Below are positions 25,732 to 36,205 of a stretch of DNA of 64,000 nucleotides, one piece after another. The position numbers and the translations under genes were made by a program. The notes below the pieces were generated by a model, which was not told where the DNA came from, did not search any database, and saw nothing but the letters and a program-made list of their open reading frames with translations. Location of the stretch: positions 1,234,608-1,298,607 of the forward strand of contig NZ_JACHFF010000001.1 in the NCBI RefSeq assembly GCF_014207425.1. The letters run 5' to 3'. Position 1 is the stretch's first letter. Each line of letters starts with the position of its first letter. Source of the DNA: Jeotgalicoccus coquinae. GTDB lineage: Bacteria; Bacillota; Bacilli; Staphylococcales; Salinicoccaceae.

Positions 25732-27054
25732 TTATTTGTTGACGATTTTACCGTCTACGTATTTGCTTGTGCCTTTAATGAACTTGCCTTCTTTAACATT
25801 CTGCTGATGATCGATAACAAGTGCGATAGATGCATCACCTGTAATGTTGACCACCGTACGCGTCATATCTAAGAGACGGTCAATACCTAGGATAATACCA
25901 ATTGCTGCAGGATCAAGTCCTACTGCAGTTAATACCATTGCCAGCATTACAAGGCCGACTCCCGGAACACCCGCCGTACCGATACTTGCGATTGTTGCAA
26001 CAATTACAACTGTCACCATCTGGCCGACAGTTAAATCAATACCTGACAGCTGTGCGATAAATACTGTCGCAACACCCTGCATAATTGCAGTACCATCCAT
26101 GTTTACTGTCGCACCTAAAGGCTGTACGAAACTTGAGATACTCTTACGGATTCCAAGTTTGTTCTGTGCTGTTTCGAGTGATACCGGTAATACAGCACTT
26201 GATGATGATGTACTGAATGCAACTGTCATTGCAGGTGCAAACATTTTAATGAACCATACGAAGCTCTTCTTTCCGAGGAACTGTACTACAGAGCCGTACA
26301 CTACAGCAAAGTGAATGAACAATGCAAGCAATACACAGATGAAGTACATACCGAGCTGCTGGATTGCGCCAAACCCTGCTTGTGTAAATGCAGTGGCTAC
26401 GAGACCAAATGCACCAAGTGCCGCAAAGTATTTCATGATTGCCAGAACAATCCACATTATAACTTCATTAGCCTGTTCAAAAAGTTTTACGATTCCTGCT
26501 GCTTTTTCTTTAACACCGATTAATCCGACCCCGATGAAAATTGCAAATGTAATAATCTGAAGCATATTCTGATCTGCCATTGCCATGAACAGGTTATCCG
26601 GAATAATATTAATTAAAGTCTGGTCAAACGTTGTCTGCATAGCGAGCTCAGTATCTCCGCCTTCAAGTTCTGTTGCGCGGTATTCCGATACTTCTTCAGT
26701 ATTCAGTAAGTCCGCCTGTCCTTCACCCGGTTTAAGTACTAATGCAACAGCAATCGCAAGTGAAATTGCAATTGCTGTTGTCGTTAGATAGAACAGCATT
26801 GTTTTAATACCGATAACACCAAGTTGTTTCGGGTCACCGACACTTACTACACCAAGGACAATCGAAATAAATACAACCGGTACTACTACCATAAAGATTA
26901 AATTTAAGAATATCTGCCCTAAAACGTTAAATATGTATTGATCAATCCACTGGACCCATGCAGCGTCCGCCATTGTATTAAATATTGAACCTATTGTAAT
27001 ACCCGCAATTAAAGCGATTACAATATACAATGTAAGTTTGTTTCCAATTTTCAT
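25732..27054 (-). CDS. dicarboxylate/amino acid:cation symporter (DAACS family)
   Basis: 440 residues with about eight membrane helices and the two re-entrant loops of the GltPh fold. The serine-rich hairpin (AFSTSSSSAVLPVSL, about 280-294) and the NMDGTAIMQG substrate/sodium motif (about 317-326) are intact. It imports an acidic amino acid, cystine or C4-dicarboxylate with Na+ or H+; which one cannot be told. A 14-bp palindrome lies in its leader and a TTGACA-17-TTTATA promoter further upstream. AAGGAGGATACAC precedes the ATG. Confidence 0.88.
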   Translation of the reverse strand: MKIGNKLTLYIVIALIAGITIGSIFNTMADAAWVQWIDQYIFNVLGQIFLNLIFMVVVPVVFISIVLGVVSVGDPKQLGVIGIKTMLFYLTTTAIAISLAIAVALVLKPGEGQADLLNTEEVSEYRATELEGGDTELAMQTTFDQTLINIIPDNLFMAMADQNMLQIITFAIFIGVGLIGVKEKAAGIVKLFEQANEVIMWIVLAIMKYFAALGAFGLVATAFTQAGFGAIQQLGMYFICVLLALFIHFAVVYGSVVQFLGKKSFVWFIKMFAPAMTVAFSTSSSSAVLPVSLETAQNKLGIRKSISSFVQPLGATVNMDGTAIMQGVATVFIAQLSGIDLTVGQMVTVVIVATIASIGTAGVPGVGLVMLAMVLTAVGLDPAAIGIILGIDRLLDMTRTVVNITGDASIALVIDHQQNVKEGKFIKGTSKYVDGKIVNK

Positions 27055-27090
27055 ATGTGTATCCTCCTTAACTGTTAATTCATTGAATAT

Positions 27091-27104
27091 GTATACTAGT
27101 ATAC
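27091..27104. promoter_or_regulatory. 14-bp palindrome upstream of the symporter
   Basis: GTATACTAGTATAC is a perfect palindrome, about 40 bases before the start codon. It overlaps a TATACT that could be the -10 of a proximal promoter (TAGACA-18-TATACT), so it could be an operator. Confidence 0.45.
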
Positions 27105-27125
27105 TTTGAATATTGGAGATTTGTC

Positions 27126-27154
27126 TATAAAATTTAATATAATTTTATTGTCAA
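27126..27154 (-). promoter_or_regulatory. distal promoter of the symporter gene
   Basis: On the minus strand TTGACA (27154-27149), 17 bases, TTTATA (27131-27126). Confidence 0.55.
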
Positions 27155-27213
27155 ACCGCTACATCACGCATGGTTAAGCGTTTTCATGAGTTAAACTTTT
27201 TTATCACTTTGCA

Positions 27214-27846
27214 TTAAAAATCGATAATATTGAATTTAATTGCATAAATAACTGCCTGAGTACGGTCTGAAACTTCCAATTTATTCAGAATATGACTCAC
27301 ATGTGTTTTAACAGTTTTTTCGCTGACAAAAAGAGCCTCACTTATTTCTTTGTTCGATTGTCCTTTAACTATCTCCTTAAGTACTTCGGTTTCTCTTTTG
27401 GACAGTATATTTCTTTCATGAGGGAGGTTTCCTGTTTCATCGATTACTTTTGAAATATCCGGATGAACCACTCTGTCTCCTTCTATTACATTTTTAATCG
27501 ACTGTATCAGTTCATCGACATCCATTTCCTTTATAATATATCCGTCAGCTCCTGCCCGAAATACGGGACGGATATATTCTTCACTCGTGTAACTGGACAG
27601 CACAAGCACCTTAATATGCTTGTATTTTTCTTTAAGCTGCCTGGTCAGTTCAATGCCGTCCATTTCCGGCATGACCAGATCAGTCAGCACAAGATGGACA
27701 TCATCATGGCTGTTCTCAAGGTAATCCAGTGTTTCTGCACCGTTATCAAAATCTTTCACTACATTAATATCCGTTGTCATTGATAATAAAAATTTCATAC
27801 CTTCTCTGACTACCTGATGGTCATCCGTCAGTATTATGTTATACAT
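27214..27846 (-). CDS. airR: AirR-like NarL/LuxR response regulator
   Basis: 210 residues. The receiver has the acidic pocket D8-D9, phospho-acceptor D56 (VLTDLVMPEMDG) and the late K; the C-terminal LuxR HTH is at about 145-205 (LSKRETEVLKEIVKGQSNKEISEALFVSEKTVKTHVSHILNKL). It is encoded just after a kinase with a cysteine-bearing GAF domain, in the position of S. aureus airSR (formerly yhcSR), an oxygen/redox-responsive system that affects cell-wall and nitrate-respiration genes. The alternative, a LiaR/VraR-type regulator, is less likely given the partner. Confidence 0.82.
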   Translation of the reverse strand: MYNIILTDDHQVVREGMKFLLSMTTDINVVKDFDNGAETLDYLENSHDDVHLVLTDLVMPEMDGIELTRQLKEKYKHIKVLVLSSYTSEEYIRPVFRAGADGYIIKEMDVDELIQSIKNVIEGDRVVHPDISKVIDETGNLPHERNILSKRETEVLKEIVKGQSNKEISEALFVSEKTVKTHVSHILNKLEVSDRTQAVIYAIKFNIIDF

Positions 27847-27850
27847 ACAA

Positions 27851-28957
27851 TTACCTCCCGAGTTTTATACGTGTAATCAATGTGCTGCCCTGCCCTTTAT
27901 CCGACTCTATTATGAGCTCGCCGTTCATCTTCTGTACACGTTCATGCATATTGGTGAGACCGTGGCTGAGACCAATCTTTTCAGCCGGTATAAATCCTCT
28001 GCCCTTATCACTTATAACGAGCATCAATTCTTCATCTGTTATCTCAAGCAGTACTTCTGCATCTTTCGTGCCTGCGTGCTTTCTAATATTATTAAGCCCT
28101 TCCTGTACGACCCGGTACAGTTCAATTTCCATTTCATCTTCAATGTTGTAAAATCCGTTCACGGAAATCTCCAGATTTAAATCCAGAATTTTAGCGTAAT
28201 GTTTAACTGCTTCAATAATACCATTCTCGAGTCCGATCGGTTTTAACTGCCAGATTAGCGCCTTCATTTCATTCATAGCATATTTCGATGTGTTTTCTAT
28301 GCGTTCAAAAGCAAGACTGCTCTGCTCGCTGTCTTGCAGCGCTTTTGCCGCATGTGAAGTAATACCGATGGAAAACAGCATCTGATTGACCGAATCATGC
28401 AGTTCGCGTGCGAGACGCTGGCGCTCTTTAATAATCATATTTTCTTTTTCGCGTGTTGTTAAGTCCAGCCGCTTTAACGTGGACCCCAGTTGAAATGCTA
28501 CGGATTCCAGCAGATCCAGTTCATCTTTTTGAAACTCTGTGCTGTACGGGCTCGCTACGTTTAACATACCAAAAGATTCATCACCGGAAATCAGTGGTAC
28601 AGTTGCGTGATGAGTAATATTATCATTTTCATTCGGCATTTCGCGCGCTGCTTTTTCAAGCCGTGAGCAGGCAACGATATTCGTTGCATTGGACAGCTCG
28701 CCCTTATTAAACTTATTGACACACCAGCATTTATCGTTGCATAAGTATGTATGATTATCGTGCTGCAGTGTCGGCGGTAATTGATAATGTGCACTCAGTT
28801 CATGTTTTCCGTCATCTTTAATAAAAAAGATCCATCCCGTTTTAAAGTTCGAATGGTCGATGAGCATCTTCAATGCGCCGTCAATCATCGACTGGCGGTG
28901 TGTTTCTGTATTTAGAAACTCAGCAATATCTTTTAACAGCTGTAATTTGCTTTTCAT
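27851..28957 (-). CDS. airS: AirS-like GAF sensor histidine kinase
   Basis: 368 residues from the ATG at 28957, which has GTGAGGT upstream; the longer frame adds an unlikely N-terminus. A GAF domain (about 15-170) carries cysteines 73, 77, 79 and 97 in the order C-x3-C-x-C-x17-C within LCNDKCWC and VACSRL, suited to an Fe-S cluster as in AirS. It has no membrane segment. The HisKA_3 phosphoacceptor is in ARELHDSVNQ, and the HATPase has GxGxG-type IADKGRGF-like and GLTNMHERV motifs. It is the upstream gene of a two-gene operon with airR, four bases apart. Confidence 0.83.
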   Translation of the reverse strand: MKSKLQLLKDIAEFLNTETHRQSMIDGALKMLIDHSNFKTGWIFFIKDDGKHELSAHYQLPPTLQHDNHTYLCNDKCWCVNKFNKGELSNATNIVACSRLEKAAREMPNENDNITHHATVPLISGDESFGMLNVASPYSTEFQKDELDLLESVAFQLGSTLKRLDLTTREKENMIIKERQRLARELHDSVNQMLFSIGITSHAAKALQDSEQSSLAFERIENTSKYAMNEMKALIWQLKPIGLENGIIEAVKHYAKILDLNLEISVNGFYNIEDEMEIELYRVVQEGLNNIRKHAGTKDAEVLLEITDEELMLVISDKGRGFIPAEKIGLSHGLTNMHERVQKMNGELIIESDKGQGSTLITRIKLGR

Positions 28958-29070
28958 GATTTTTACCTCACTTAAATAAATTGTAAGAAATTTGTTACAC
29001 TTAATACAGTCAATAACACTTATAATAAAAAGATAGTTGCAAAACAAAAAACGAAAGGTCAGGCACTGAT

Positions 29071-29478
29071 ATGAAAAATAATAAGATATACATGCAAATG
29101 ATCTTTATCGTGTCGTTAGTCGCTATGCTCGGTTCTCTGTATTTCAGTGAAATCAGACTGTATGAACCATGTGAGATGTGCTGGTATCAGCGTATTCTCA
29201 TGTACCCTGTTGTACTGCTGTCGTTTATCGGGCTCATTAAAGACGACATCAATGTGAGACTCTACGTCCGTGTAATGAGCGGTATCGGTTTAATCGTCTC
29301 TGCATACCATTACGGACTGCAGAAAATTCCTGCACTGGGTGAGAGCGCCAATGCTTGTATGGGTGTGTCCTGTACAGTACAATATATAAATTGGGCTGGA
29401 TTTATTACTATCCCGCTTCTTGCGCTGACTGCATTTATCATTATTTTCATTTTATCATTTTTAATTAAAAAAGATTAA
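29071..29478 (+). CDS. bdbC: DsbB-type thiol oxidase BdbC
   Basis: 135 residues with four membrane helices. Two extracytoplasmic cysteine pairs, C34/C37 (CEMC) and C96/C101, match the BdbC/DsbB electron-relay pattern. It reoxidises a thiol-disulfide oxidoreductase using quinone. The next gene encodes a membrane-anchored thioredoxin-like protein, its probable partner. It diverges from airS with about 110 bases between. Confidence 0.88.
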   Translation: MKNNKIYMQMIFIVSLVAMLGSLYFSEIRLYEPCEMCWYQRILMYPVVLLSFIGLIKDDINVRLYVRVMSGIGLIVSAYHYGLQKIPALGESANACMGVSCTVQYINWAGFITIPLLALTAFIIIFILSFLIKKD

Positions 29479-29497
29479 AGAACAGGAGCTTAAAATT

Positions 29498-30001
29498 ATG
29501 AGCAACAAGATTTTTTACGGTATTATCGGTTTAATCGTCGTTGTATTTATCGGCGTGTTTATTTTTATGAACAACCAGACATCAGATCCGGAAAGCTTAA
29601 GTGATTCAGGATACTATCCATACACGGATAAAGAGCCGGACGAACTGACAGGTCCAACAATCGACCTGCTGGATAACGAAAACTATCAGAGCAACAAAAC
29701 ACCTGCTGAAGTTGAAGAGATTGTAAATTCAGGAGAAGGCGAATTCGTCTATTTCTGGAGTCCGACATGTGTTCACTGTCAGGAAGCAACACCGCTTCTG
29801 ACTGACGCACTCGACAGCATCGACGGCGAAGTTACACAGCTTAATGTTCTGGAATACGAAACCGCATGGGCTGACTGGAAAATTAACTCTACACCGACAC
29901 TGATTTACTTTGAAGACGGCAAAGAGGTTGAACGCTTAGAAGGCAACCCGGGATCAGCTGAAGGCTTCGAAGAATTTATGACAGCAACAGCAGGAGAATA
30001 A
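29498..30001 (+). CDS. membrane-anchored thioredoxin-like protein
   Basis: 167 residues: one N-terminal membrane helix (about 6-24), an acidic linker, and a thioredoxin domain with active site WSPTCVHC (C91, C94) and the cis-proline loop NSTPTLIYF. The domain faces outward. With BdbC, 19 bases upstream, it likely forms a disulfide-making pair, as BdbD or BdbA do elsewhere; the CVHC dipeptide is less common than CPHC. Confidence 0.85.
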   Translation: MSNKIFYGIIGLIVVVFIGVFIFMNNQTSDPESLSDSGYYPYTDKEPDELTGPTIDLLDNENYQSNKTPAEVEEIVNSGEGEFVYFWSPTCVHCQEATPLLTDALDSIDGEVTQLNVLEYETAWADWKINSTPTLIYFEDGKEVERLEGNPGSAEGFEEFMTATAGE

Positions 30002-30002
30002 T

Positions 30003-30818
30003 ATGAAATTTAACGTACCCGAGAAATTTAATGGTTCAACATTGGAAGCAATGCTTATCGCGCTTCATATTCCTAAAAAAGAACTGCACTGGCTGCGCAT
30101 GTCCAAAGACATCATTATTAATGAAGAAGTACAGCCGGTTAAAGCAGTGCTTAAAACAGACGACGCAGTCACACTGCCCGACTTCAGTGAACCGAGAAGT
30201 TATAAAAAGAGTTCAAAAAAAGCAGATATTCTCTTCGAAGATGAAAACCTGCTTGTAGCATCAAAACCGCCGGGCCAGAAAGTTCACCCGAACGAACCAG
30301 GCGAGCATAACACGCTGGTAAACGACGTTATTAATACAGTCGACAGCGAATATATCGAACCGGTACACCGTCTTGATGTTGATACGACAGGCCTTGTACT
30401 GATGGCTAAAAATGCGTATATGAAAAAAATGCTCGACTATATGCTTAGCGAAAATAAAATTAAACGTATTTATAAGGGGCACGTAAAGAAAAACAGTAAA
30501 ATAACACCTCAGAAAATCAGCGCTCCCCTTGGTAAAATGCCGCACACAAATATTTTCCATGTAACGAGAACAGGCAAAGATGCAGTTACTCATATCATTG
30601 GTAAAAAAGTGACGGATAAATACGAAGAACTGACAATACAGCTGGAGACGGGGCGTACGCACCAGATCCGTGCGCACATGAAACACTTAAACGCCCCGCT
30701 TGTTGGAGATAAACTGTACGGTGGACCGCCGTCACCTTACCTTCACCTGTATGGCTACAAAGTATCTTTCAATCACCCTGTCACAGAAGAAGAAATCAGC
30801 GTTACGCTGGATGTATAA
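30003..30818 (+). CDS. RluA-family rRNA/tRNA pseudouridine synthase
   Basis: 271 residues. The catalytic motif [18 protein letters not shown] is at about 118-135 with the active Asp, and the [26 protein letters not shown] motif follows near 218-243. The N-terminal stretch is a reduced S4-like domain. The exact uridine target (RluD-type 23S sites are likely) cannot be told. It starts one base after the stop of the thioredoxin gene and ends at a strong terminator, closing the bdbC operon. Confidence 0.9.
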   Translation: MKFNVPEKFNGSTLEAMLIALHIPKKELHWLRMSKDIIINEEVQPVKAVLKTDDAVTLPDFSEPRSYKKSSKKADILFEDENLLVASKPPGQKVHPNEPGEHNTLVNDVINTVDSEYIEPVHRLDVDTTGLVLMAKNAYMKKMLDYMLSENKIKRIYKGHVKKNSKITPQKISAPLGKMPHTNIFHVTRTGKDAVTHIIGKKVTDKYEELTIQLETGRTHQIRAHMKHLNAPLVGDKLYGGPPSPYLHLYGYKVSFNHPVTEEEISVTLDV

Positions 30819-30822
30819 ATAG

Positions 30823-30859
30823 AACCTGCCTCCCCGCTTTCTGGGAGGCAGGTTTTTTT
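30823..30859 (+). terminator. intrinsic terminator of the bdbC operon
   Basis: AACCTGCCTCCC-CGCTTTCT-GGGAGGCAGGTT followed by T5. Confidence 0.92.
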
Positions 30860-30900
30860 GATGCTGAATTTTGTAATTTTGCGTTGGGTTTTGAGGACCT

Positions 30901-30966
30901 GAGGACGATGTTGAAGTTATGAGGGACACGGTGTAGCTTGTCGAAACTACGAGGGACACCGACAGT
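30901..30966. repeat. short direct repeats at 20- and 30-bp spacing
   Basis: GAGGACGATG (30901), GAGGGACACG (30921) and GAGGGACACC (30951) recur between two convergent terminators. ACTACGAGGGACACC resembles the ACGAGGGAC elements at 8437-8487, and the 30-bp step equals the first step of the array at 17831. Confidence 0.45.
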
Positions 30967-30991
30967 CAGCCCTCCCCAATCGAAAACAGCC

Positions 30992-31021
30992 AAAAAAACA
31001 GCACCCTCATCAGGTGCTGTT
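30992..31021 (-). terminator. terminator of the ppk gene
   Basis: ACAGCACCTGATGAGGGTGCTGT followed by T7 on the minus strand. Confidence 0.88.
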
Positions 31022-31032
31022 ACAATTCACAG

Positions 31033-33165
31033 TTACACATCCTGCTTTCTGAACCGGCTCTTAATCCGTTCCAGAATATTGCTGTGTTCGTGCAGTAATT
31101 CTGTTTTCTTCTGTTCACCGTTTTTGATTGCACGCTTCATGAGTTCTTCCTGAACGCTTAACGGCGGCAGATCGTTTTTAACATATTCGTATGTGCCGTC
31201 CGGCATCTGCATACGGGCTTTCACATTGTCTTTTAAGAACAATTCGTTAACTTCGATTAATTCTTCAACAATTCTCGGATCGTTAATCGGGAATAAGATT
31301 TCCACACGTTTAATCATATTTCTCGTCATCATATCCGCTGATGATAAGAACATCTTCTTATCGCCGTTGTGATAGAAATAATAGATTCTTGAGTGCTCGA
31401 GGAATCTGCCGACAACACTGATTACTCTAATATTGTCGCTGACTCCCTCTATCCCCGGTTTCATTCCGCATATTCCGCGGATAATAAGATCAACTTTAAT
31501 ACCTTCCTGAGAGGCCTGCAGCAGTTTATCGATTATTCTCTTATCCGTTAAAGAGTTCATCTTCGCAAAGATATAACCATTGCCATATTTTTTATGGCTT
31601 TCAATTTCAAGGTCGATGCGTTCTGCGAACATGTCGCGGATTTCAAACGGTGCAACGTGCAGTTCTTTATACTCCGGTTTAAGCGAATAACCGCTTAAGT
31701 AATTAAAGAAGTTTACAGCATCGTCGCCGATACGCGGGTCTGTCGTAATAATCCCCATATCCGTATACGTTTTAGCTGTTGAGTCATTATAGTTACCTGT
31801 TCCCAAATGAACAAACTTAACAATTTTTTTATCCACTTTTTTAACAACCAGCGTAATTTTACTGTGCGTTTTTAAGTAGTTCATACCGTAAATGACGTGA
31901 CATCCCGCATCTTCCAGTTCTTTTGCCCAGTGAACGTTATTTTCTTCATCAAAACGGGCTTTCAATTCAACAAGAACTGTAACCTGCTTGCCGTTTTCAG
32001 CTGCCAGTTTTAATGATTCAATAATCGGTGAGTCACTGGATACACGGTAAAGCGTCTGCTTGATTGCGAGTACGTTTTTGTCTTTCGCAGCCTGCTGTAT
32101 AAACTCGACAATCGGCTGGAATGATTCATACGGGTGATGAAAAAATATATCTTCTTTCAGCGCCGCCTCATAAACATTGCGGTTGCCTAAAAACTTCGGC
32201 TGCTGCGGGAAAAAAGGTTTAAACAGAAGCTTTGGAAATCTGTGCTTCAGTTTATCCGTCAGTTCAAACAGAAACGTCAGATCAAGCGGACCGTCAAAAC
32301 GATAAACGTCTTCATGATGCAGCGAGAGCTGCTCTTCAAGAAACGAGCCGTTAATTGTTATGTCGCGGCTGCGGTCAATTTCAAGACGCACTGCCGCTCC
32401 TTTAGTACGTTCTTTTAAGAATCGTTCGATTTCAATTAATAAATCGGCCGCGCCTTCTTCATGTATCGTTAAATCGGCATTTCTCGTAATTCTGAACGGG
32501 AATGTTCTGTCGATCTTATAACCATTAAATAATTTATATACATATTCTTCAATAATATCCTCTGCAAGAACAAAATATGTCTTGCCCTCATGCGACAATT
32601 CATAAAATCTCTTGATTACTGTCGGCAGCTGTACAATTGCTGTCTGTTTTCCCAGTTCATTGGATAAATCCACAAATATATTTATTTTTTTATTCATCAG
32701 TTTTGGAAATGGACGGTATGCATCAATGCCGAGAGGTGTTAATGACGGTAAAATTTCTTCGTCAAACAGTTTCTCAAGTTTATCCTGCAGCGACTGATGC
32801 AGCTGATGCGGTCTCAGTAAAAAGACATTCAGTTTTTCCAGTTCATTCATCAGTTCATGATACATATCATATTGAATCCGGCAGTTTTCACGGTTCAGTT
32901 CACCGATACCGTGCAGCTGTTCTTCCGGAGTCATTCCTGTTTTAGTATCCGGCTCAGCGTAGTTCATCTTAACCTGGTCTTTTAAACCGGCTACCCTGAC
33001 CATAAAGAACTCATCCAGGTTAGAGCTTGTGATTGCTATATATTTCAATCGTTCGAGAAGAGGATTACGCGTGTCGCCTGCTTCTGCCAGTACTCTGTAA
33101 TTAAATCGCAACCAGCTTAGTTCGCGGTTGTTGTAATAAGATTTATCATTTAATTTATAAGCCAT
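31033..33165 (-). CDS. ppk1: polyphosphate kinase 1
   Basis: 710 residues from the ATG at 33165, preceded by CAGGGGGATTATA; the longer frame begins at an upstream ATG without a site. PPK1 makes polyphosphate from ATP. The N-terminal [17 protein letters not shown] is conserved, and the two histidine motifs of the phospholipase-D-like active site appear as [11 protein letters not shown] and [12 protein letters not shown]. The gene follows ppx by 39 bases, so synthesis and degradation of polyphosphate are linked. Confidence 0.94.
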   Translation of the reverse strand: MAYKLNDKSYYNNRELSWLRFNYRVLAEAGDTRNPLLERLKYIAITSSNLDEFFMVRVAGLKDQVKMNYAEPDTKTGMTPEEQLHGIGELNRENCRIQYDMYHELMNELEKLNVFLLRPHQLHQSLQDKLEKLFDEEILPSLTPLGIDAYRPFPKLMNKKINIFVDLSNELGKQTAIVQLPTVIKRFYELSHEGKTYFVLAEDIIEEYVYKLFNGYKIDRTFPFRITRNADLTIHEEGAADLLIEIERFLKERTKGAAVRLEIDRSRDITINGSFLEEQLSLHHEDVYRFDGPLDLTFLFELTDKLKHRFPKLLFKPFFPQQPKFLGNRNVYEAALKEDIFFHHPYESFQPIVEFIQQAAKDKNVLAIKQTLYRVSSDSPIIESLKLAAENGKQVTVLVELKARFDEENNVHWAKELEDAGCHVIYGMNYLKTHSKITLVVKKVDKKIVKFVHLGTGNYNDSTAKTYTDMGIITTDPRIGDDAVNFFNYLSGYSLKPEYKELHVAPFEIRDMFAERIDLEIESHKKYGNGYIFAKMNSLTDKRIIDKLLQASQEGIKVDLIIRGICGMKPGIEGVSDNIRVISVVGRFLEHSRIYYFYHNGDKKMFLSSADMMTRNMIKRVEILFPINDPRIVEELIEVNELFLKDNVKARMQMPDGTYEYVKNDLPPLSVQEELMKRAIKNGEQKKTELLHEHSNILERIKSRFRKQDV

Positions 33166-33204
33166 TATAATCCCCCTGCCTCTCACAATTATAGCTTCTG
33201 AATA

Positions 33205-34731
33205 TTAAGATTCTGTAAATTCTATCCACAAATCTCCGCCGAGTATTTTCTCTATATGTTTCTTCTGGCGCACCGAATGGTACTCTTCTGCAATCGGGTC
33301 CCCGTTGTACTGAATATTCAATCTGAAGTCGCCGTCCTGTTTCGATAACTGCAGATTATCAACGATTTCTGTATTGGAAATGTTCAGTGCATTGGCGAAT
33401 TTAACGAGCGAGCCGAGAGATTGAATCTCATCGAGCTCTTCATCGTTAAACCAGCCTGTTTCCTTCGCATAGAAATCAAGCAGTGTTTTGTTTTTATAGC
33501 TGGCAATCAGAGCAAGTCTGACCCGGTCTCGGTGACCGATTCCATTAATATTACTGTTGGAAATTAAATAATACGTATGCTGACTCGATGCATCCCTGTC
33601 GATAAAGTCCCCTAAATAATATATCCCCGCTGCATGTTTCATAATCATTTTATTCGTGCGGGACAGCGTTATAATATCCAGGCGCTCAAGTTCATGATAC
33701 AGACGGTCCACGATTTCAGTACGTTTCTCCGTATCAGTCGGGTCCAGGTTGAAATCATTTGCAAGCTGTTCAATTGAGTCTTCGAATACTCTGTACTTAT
33801 TAAATGCTACAGGATATTCCTGACTGAAAAGTCTCATCGCCATTCCTTCACGCAGCCCTTTACGGCTGAATTTGAATTCTTTAGCGCCGACAACATCAAG
33901 CAGTGTTCTGAAGACGATACTGCTCGGCAGAATAATATCTGCACGGTCTTTACTCAGCCCGTCAATATCATCCAGATTTTCTGTATCAGTTTTCTTAAGA
34001 AGTTTATAAACATCCTGCAGACTGTTTCTGCCCATCGTGTAGCCGTGAACACCGGCAATCGGATAGCTGATCATCGACTGGTGAATGCGCGCAATGTTAC
34101 GCGCACTCCCGCCGATAGCGAGAATCGGCACCTTACGGTCACGCAACCAGTTTACTTTATTAAATTCTTTTTCTACAAACTGTTTTGTTTTTTTAATTGC
34201 TTCTTTATCGTTATGTTTTCTGCCTTCAAAAAACATTGTATTCAGTGTGACAACACCAAACGATAAACTCGTACGGTAGACAATTTCTTTATCTTCGTAA
34301 AAAGTAAGCTCTGTACTTCCCCCACCCATATCGATTGTCACGGCATCATAATAACTGATTGTATGGACAGCTGCTTCAAATCCAAGCGTCGCTTCCTCTT
34401 CACCGCTAATAATCACTGCATCAAGATCAAGTTCTGATTTAATGCGTTCAATGATATCATCACGGTTTTCAGATTGCCTTATAGCAGCTGTTGCCACCGG
34501 ATATATCTTGTTTATATGATATTTTTCCGAAATCTGTTTAAAACTGTTCAGGATTTTTAATAACGCTAAAATACCCTCTTCAGACATATAGCCGTCATCA
34601 TCGATGTACTGGGCTAAACGTGCAGGTGTTTTAATGTTTCTGATTTCCTTTATGCCGTGTTCTTTAGTGTATTCAAAAAGTACCAGTCGGATCGTGTTGG
34701 ATCCGATATCTATTAAGCTTATTTTTTTCAT
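33205..34731 (-). CDS. ppx: exopolyphosphatase / Ppx-GppA phosphatase
   Basis: 508 residues. The sugar-kinase/Hsp70-type fold begins SLIDIGSNTIRLVLFEY (5-21) and continues with the phosphate loop TIDMGGGSTELTFYED (about 138-153); the C-terminal third is an HD-like helical domain. It removes terminal phosphates from polyphosphate or hydrolyses pppGpp. Middle gene of the fumC-ppx-ppk run, 10 bases after fumC. Confidence 0.93.
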   Translation of the reverse strand: MKKISLIDIGSNTIRLVLFEYTKEHGIKEIRNIKTPARLAQYIDDDGYMSEEGILALLKILNSFKQISEKYHINKIYPVATAAIRQSENRDDIIERIKSELDLDAVIISGEEEATLGFEAAVHTISYYDAVTIDMGGGSTELTFYEDKEIVYRTSLSFGVVTLNTMFFEGRKHNDKEAIKKTKQFVEKEFNKVNWLRDRKVPILAIGGSARNIARIHQSMISYPIAGVHGYTMGRNSLQDVYKLLKKTDTENLDDIDGLSKDRADIILPSSIVFRTLLDVVGAKEFKFSRKGLREGMAMRLFSQEYPVAFNKYRVFEDSIEQLANDFNLDPTDTEKRTEIVDRLYHELERLDIITLSRTNKMIMKHAAGIYYLGDFIDRDASSQHTYYLISNSNINGIGHRDRVRLALIASYKNKTLLDFYAKETGWFNDEELDEIQSLGSLVKFANALNISNTEIVDNLQLSKQDGDFRLNIQYNGDPIAEEYHSVRQKKHIEKILGGDLWIEFTES

Positions 34732-34741
34732 CGAAAAACTC

Positions 34742-36130
34742 CTACTCTTTAGAGTGAATCATGTCTTCCGGTCTAATCCATTCATCATACTGCTCTTCTG
34801 TCAGCAATCCTGAATCGAGCGCAGACTCTTTCAGCGTGATTCCTTTAGCATGTGCATTTTTAGCAATCTTCGCAGCATTTTCGTAACCGATGTGCGGGTT
34901 TAATGCCGTAACGAGCATCAGTGAGTTGTTCAGGAATCTGTCGATGTTTTCGTGAATCGGTTTAATTCCTACTGCACAGTTGTCGTTAAATGTATTCATA
35001 CCGTCAGACAGCAGGTAAATTGACTGCAGCGTGTTATATAAAATAACCGGCTTAAATACGTTCAGCTCGAAGTTACCCTGTGATGCACCGAAGCTTACAG
35101 CGGTATCGTTTCCGAATACCTGTGCAACTACCATAGTCAGCATTTCCGACTGTGTAGGGTTTACTTTACCAGGCATAATTGAAGAGCCCGGTTCGTTTGC
35201 TGGAATTTCGATTTCCGCAAGACCTGCGCGAGGTCCCGAAGCTAACCATCTTACGTCGTTTGCAATCTTCATTAAGTCTGCAGCAAGCGCCTTTAACGCA
35301 CCATGTACATAGACAACTTCGTCATATGAAGTTAATGCGTGGAACTTGTTTGGTGATGAAACAAATTTAAGACCTGTCTGCTCACCAATTTGTGCAGCTA
35401 CTCTGTCGCCGAATTCAGGATGAGCATTGAGTCCTGTTCCTACAGCAGTACCGCCGATAGCAAGGTTGCCAAGCTGCTGCTTGGACTGATTGATCATCTC
35501 TTTGGATTTCTCAAGCATGTATGCCCAGCCGCTGATTTCCTGGCCGAGTGTTACAGGAGTCGCATCCTGAAGGTGCGTACGTCCAATTTTAATAATGTCT
35601 TTATACTCTTCCATTTGTTTTGCGAATGTACCGTGCAGTTTTTCAAGTGCAGGAATCAGCTGATGTTCAACTGCCTGACTCAGTGCAACGTACATTGCTG
35701 TCGGATAAGTATCGTTTGAACTTTGTGATTTGTTTACATCGTCGTTCGGATGTACAACTTCATCACTGCCCTGGTCTTGTAAATACTGGTTTGCAACGTA
35801 GCTTACAACTTCGTTGACGTTCATGTTACTTTGCGTACCGCTTCCAGTCTGCCAGACAACAAGCGGGAAATGCTCGTCCAGTTCACGTGCAATTATTTTT
35901 TCGCATGCAAATACAATCGCATCTTTCTTCACAGAAGACAGCTTTCCTAAATCGCTGTTAACAATCGCAGTTGCTTTCTTTAAGTGAGCAAATGCCACGA
36001 TAACTTCGATCGGCATCTTTTCCTTACCTACCGGAAAGTTCTGACGGCTTCTTTCTGTTTGAGCGGCCCAAAACTTATCCGCAGGTACCTTAATTTCACC
36101 AATCGTATCGTGCTCAATTCTAAATGACAT
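34742..36130 (-). CDS. fumC: class II fumarate hydratase
   Basis: 462 residues from the ATG at 36130, which has TTCGGGGGGAT upstream; the longer frame adds ten unconserved residues. The signature [15 protein letters not shown] and the earlier [13 protein letters not shown] and [15 protein letters not shown] stretches are intact. It interconverts fumarate and malate without iron. Unusually, it is only 10 bases from ppx, which suggests cotranscription with the polyphosphate genes. Confidence 0.95.
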   Translation of the reverse strand: MSFRIEHDTIGEIKVPADKFWAAQTERSRQNFPVGKEKMPIEVIVAFAHLKKATAIVNSDLGKLSSVKKDAIVFACEKIIARELDEHFPLVVWQTGSGTQSNMNVNEVVSYVANQYLQDQGSDEVVHPNDDVNKSQSSNDTYPTAMYVALSQAVEHQLIPALEKLHGTFAKQMEEYKDIIKIGRTHLQDATPVTLGQEISGWAYMLEKSKEMINQSKQQLGNLAIGGTAVGTGLNAHPEFGDRVAAQIGEQTGLKFVSSPNKFHALTSYDEVVYVHGALKALAADLMKIANDVRWLASGPRAGLAEIEIPANEPGSSIMPGKVNPTQSEMLTMVVAQVFGNDTAVSFGASQGNFELNVFKPVILYNTLQSIYLLSDGMNTFNDNCAVGIKPIHENIDRFLNNSLMLVTALNPHIGYENAAKIAKNAHAKGITLKESALDSGLLTEEQYDEWIRPEDMIHSKE

Positions 36131-36205
36131 ACAAAAATCCCCCCGAAATATAGTAATCACCTAATAGTTTATACTATATTGCGAAAGGATTCATTAAGAA
36201 AAGAG

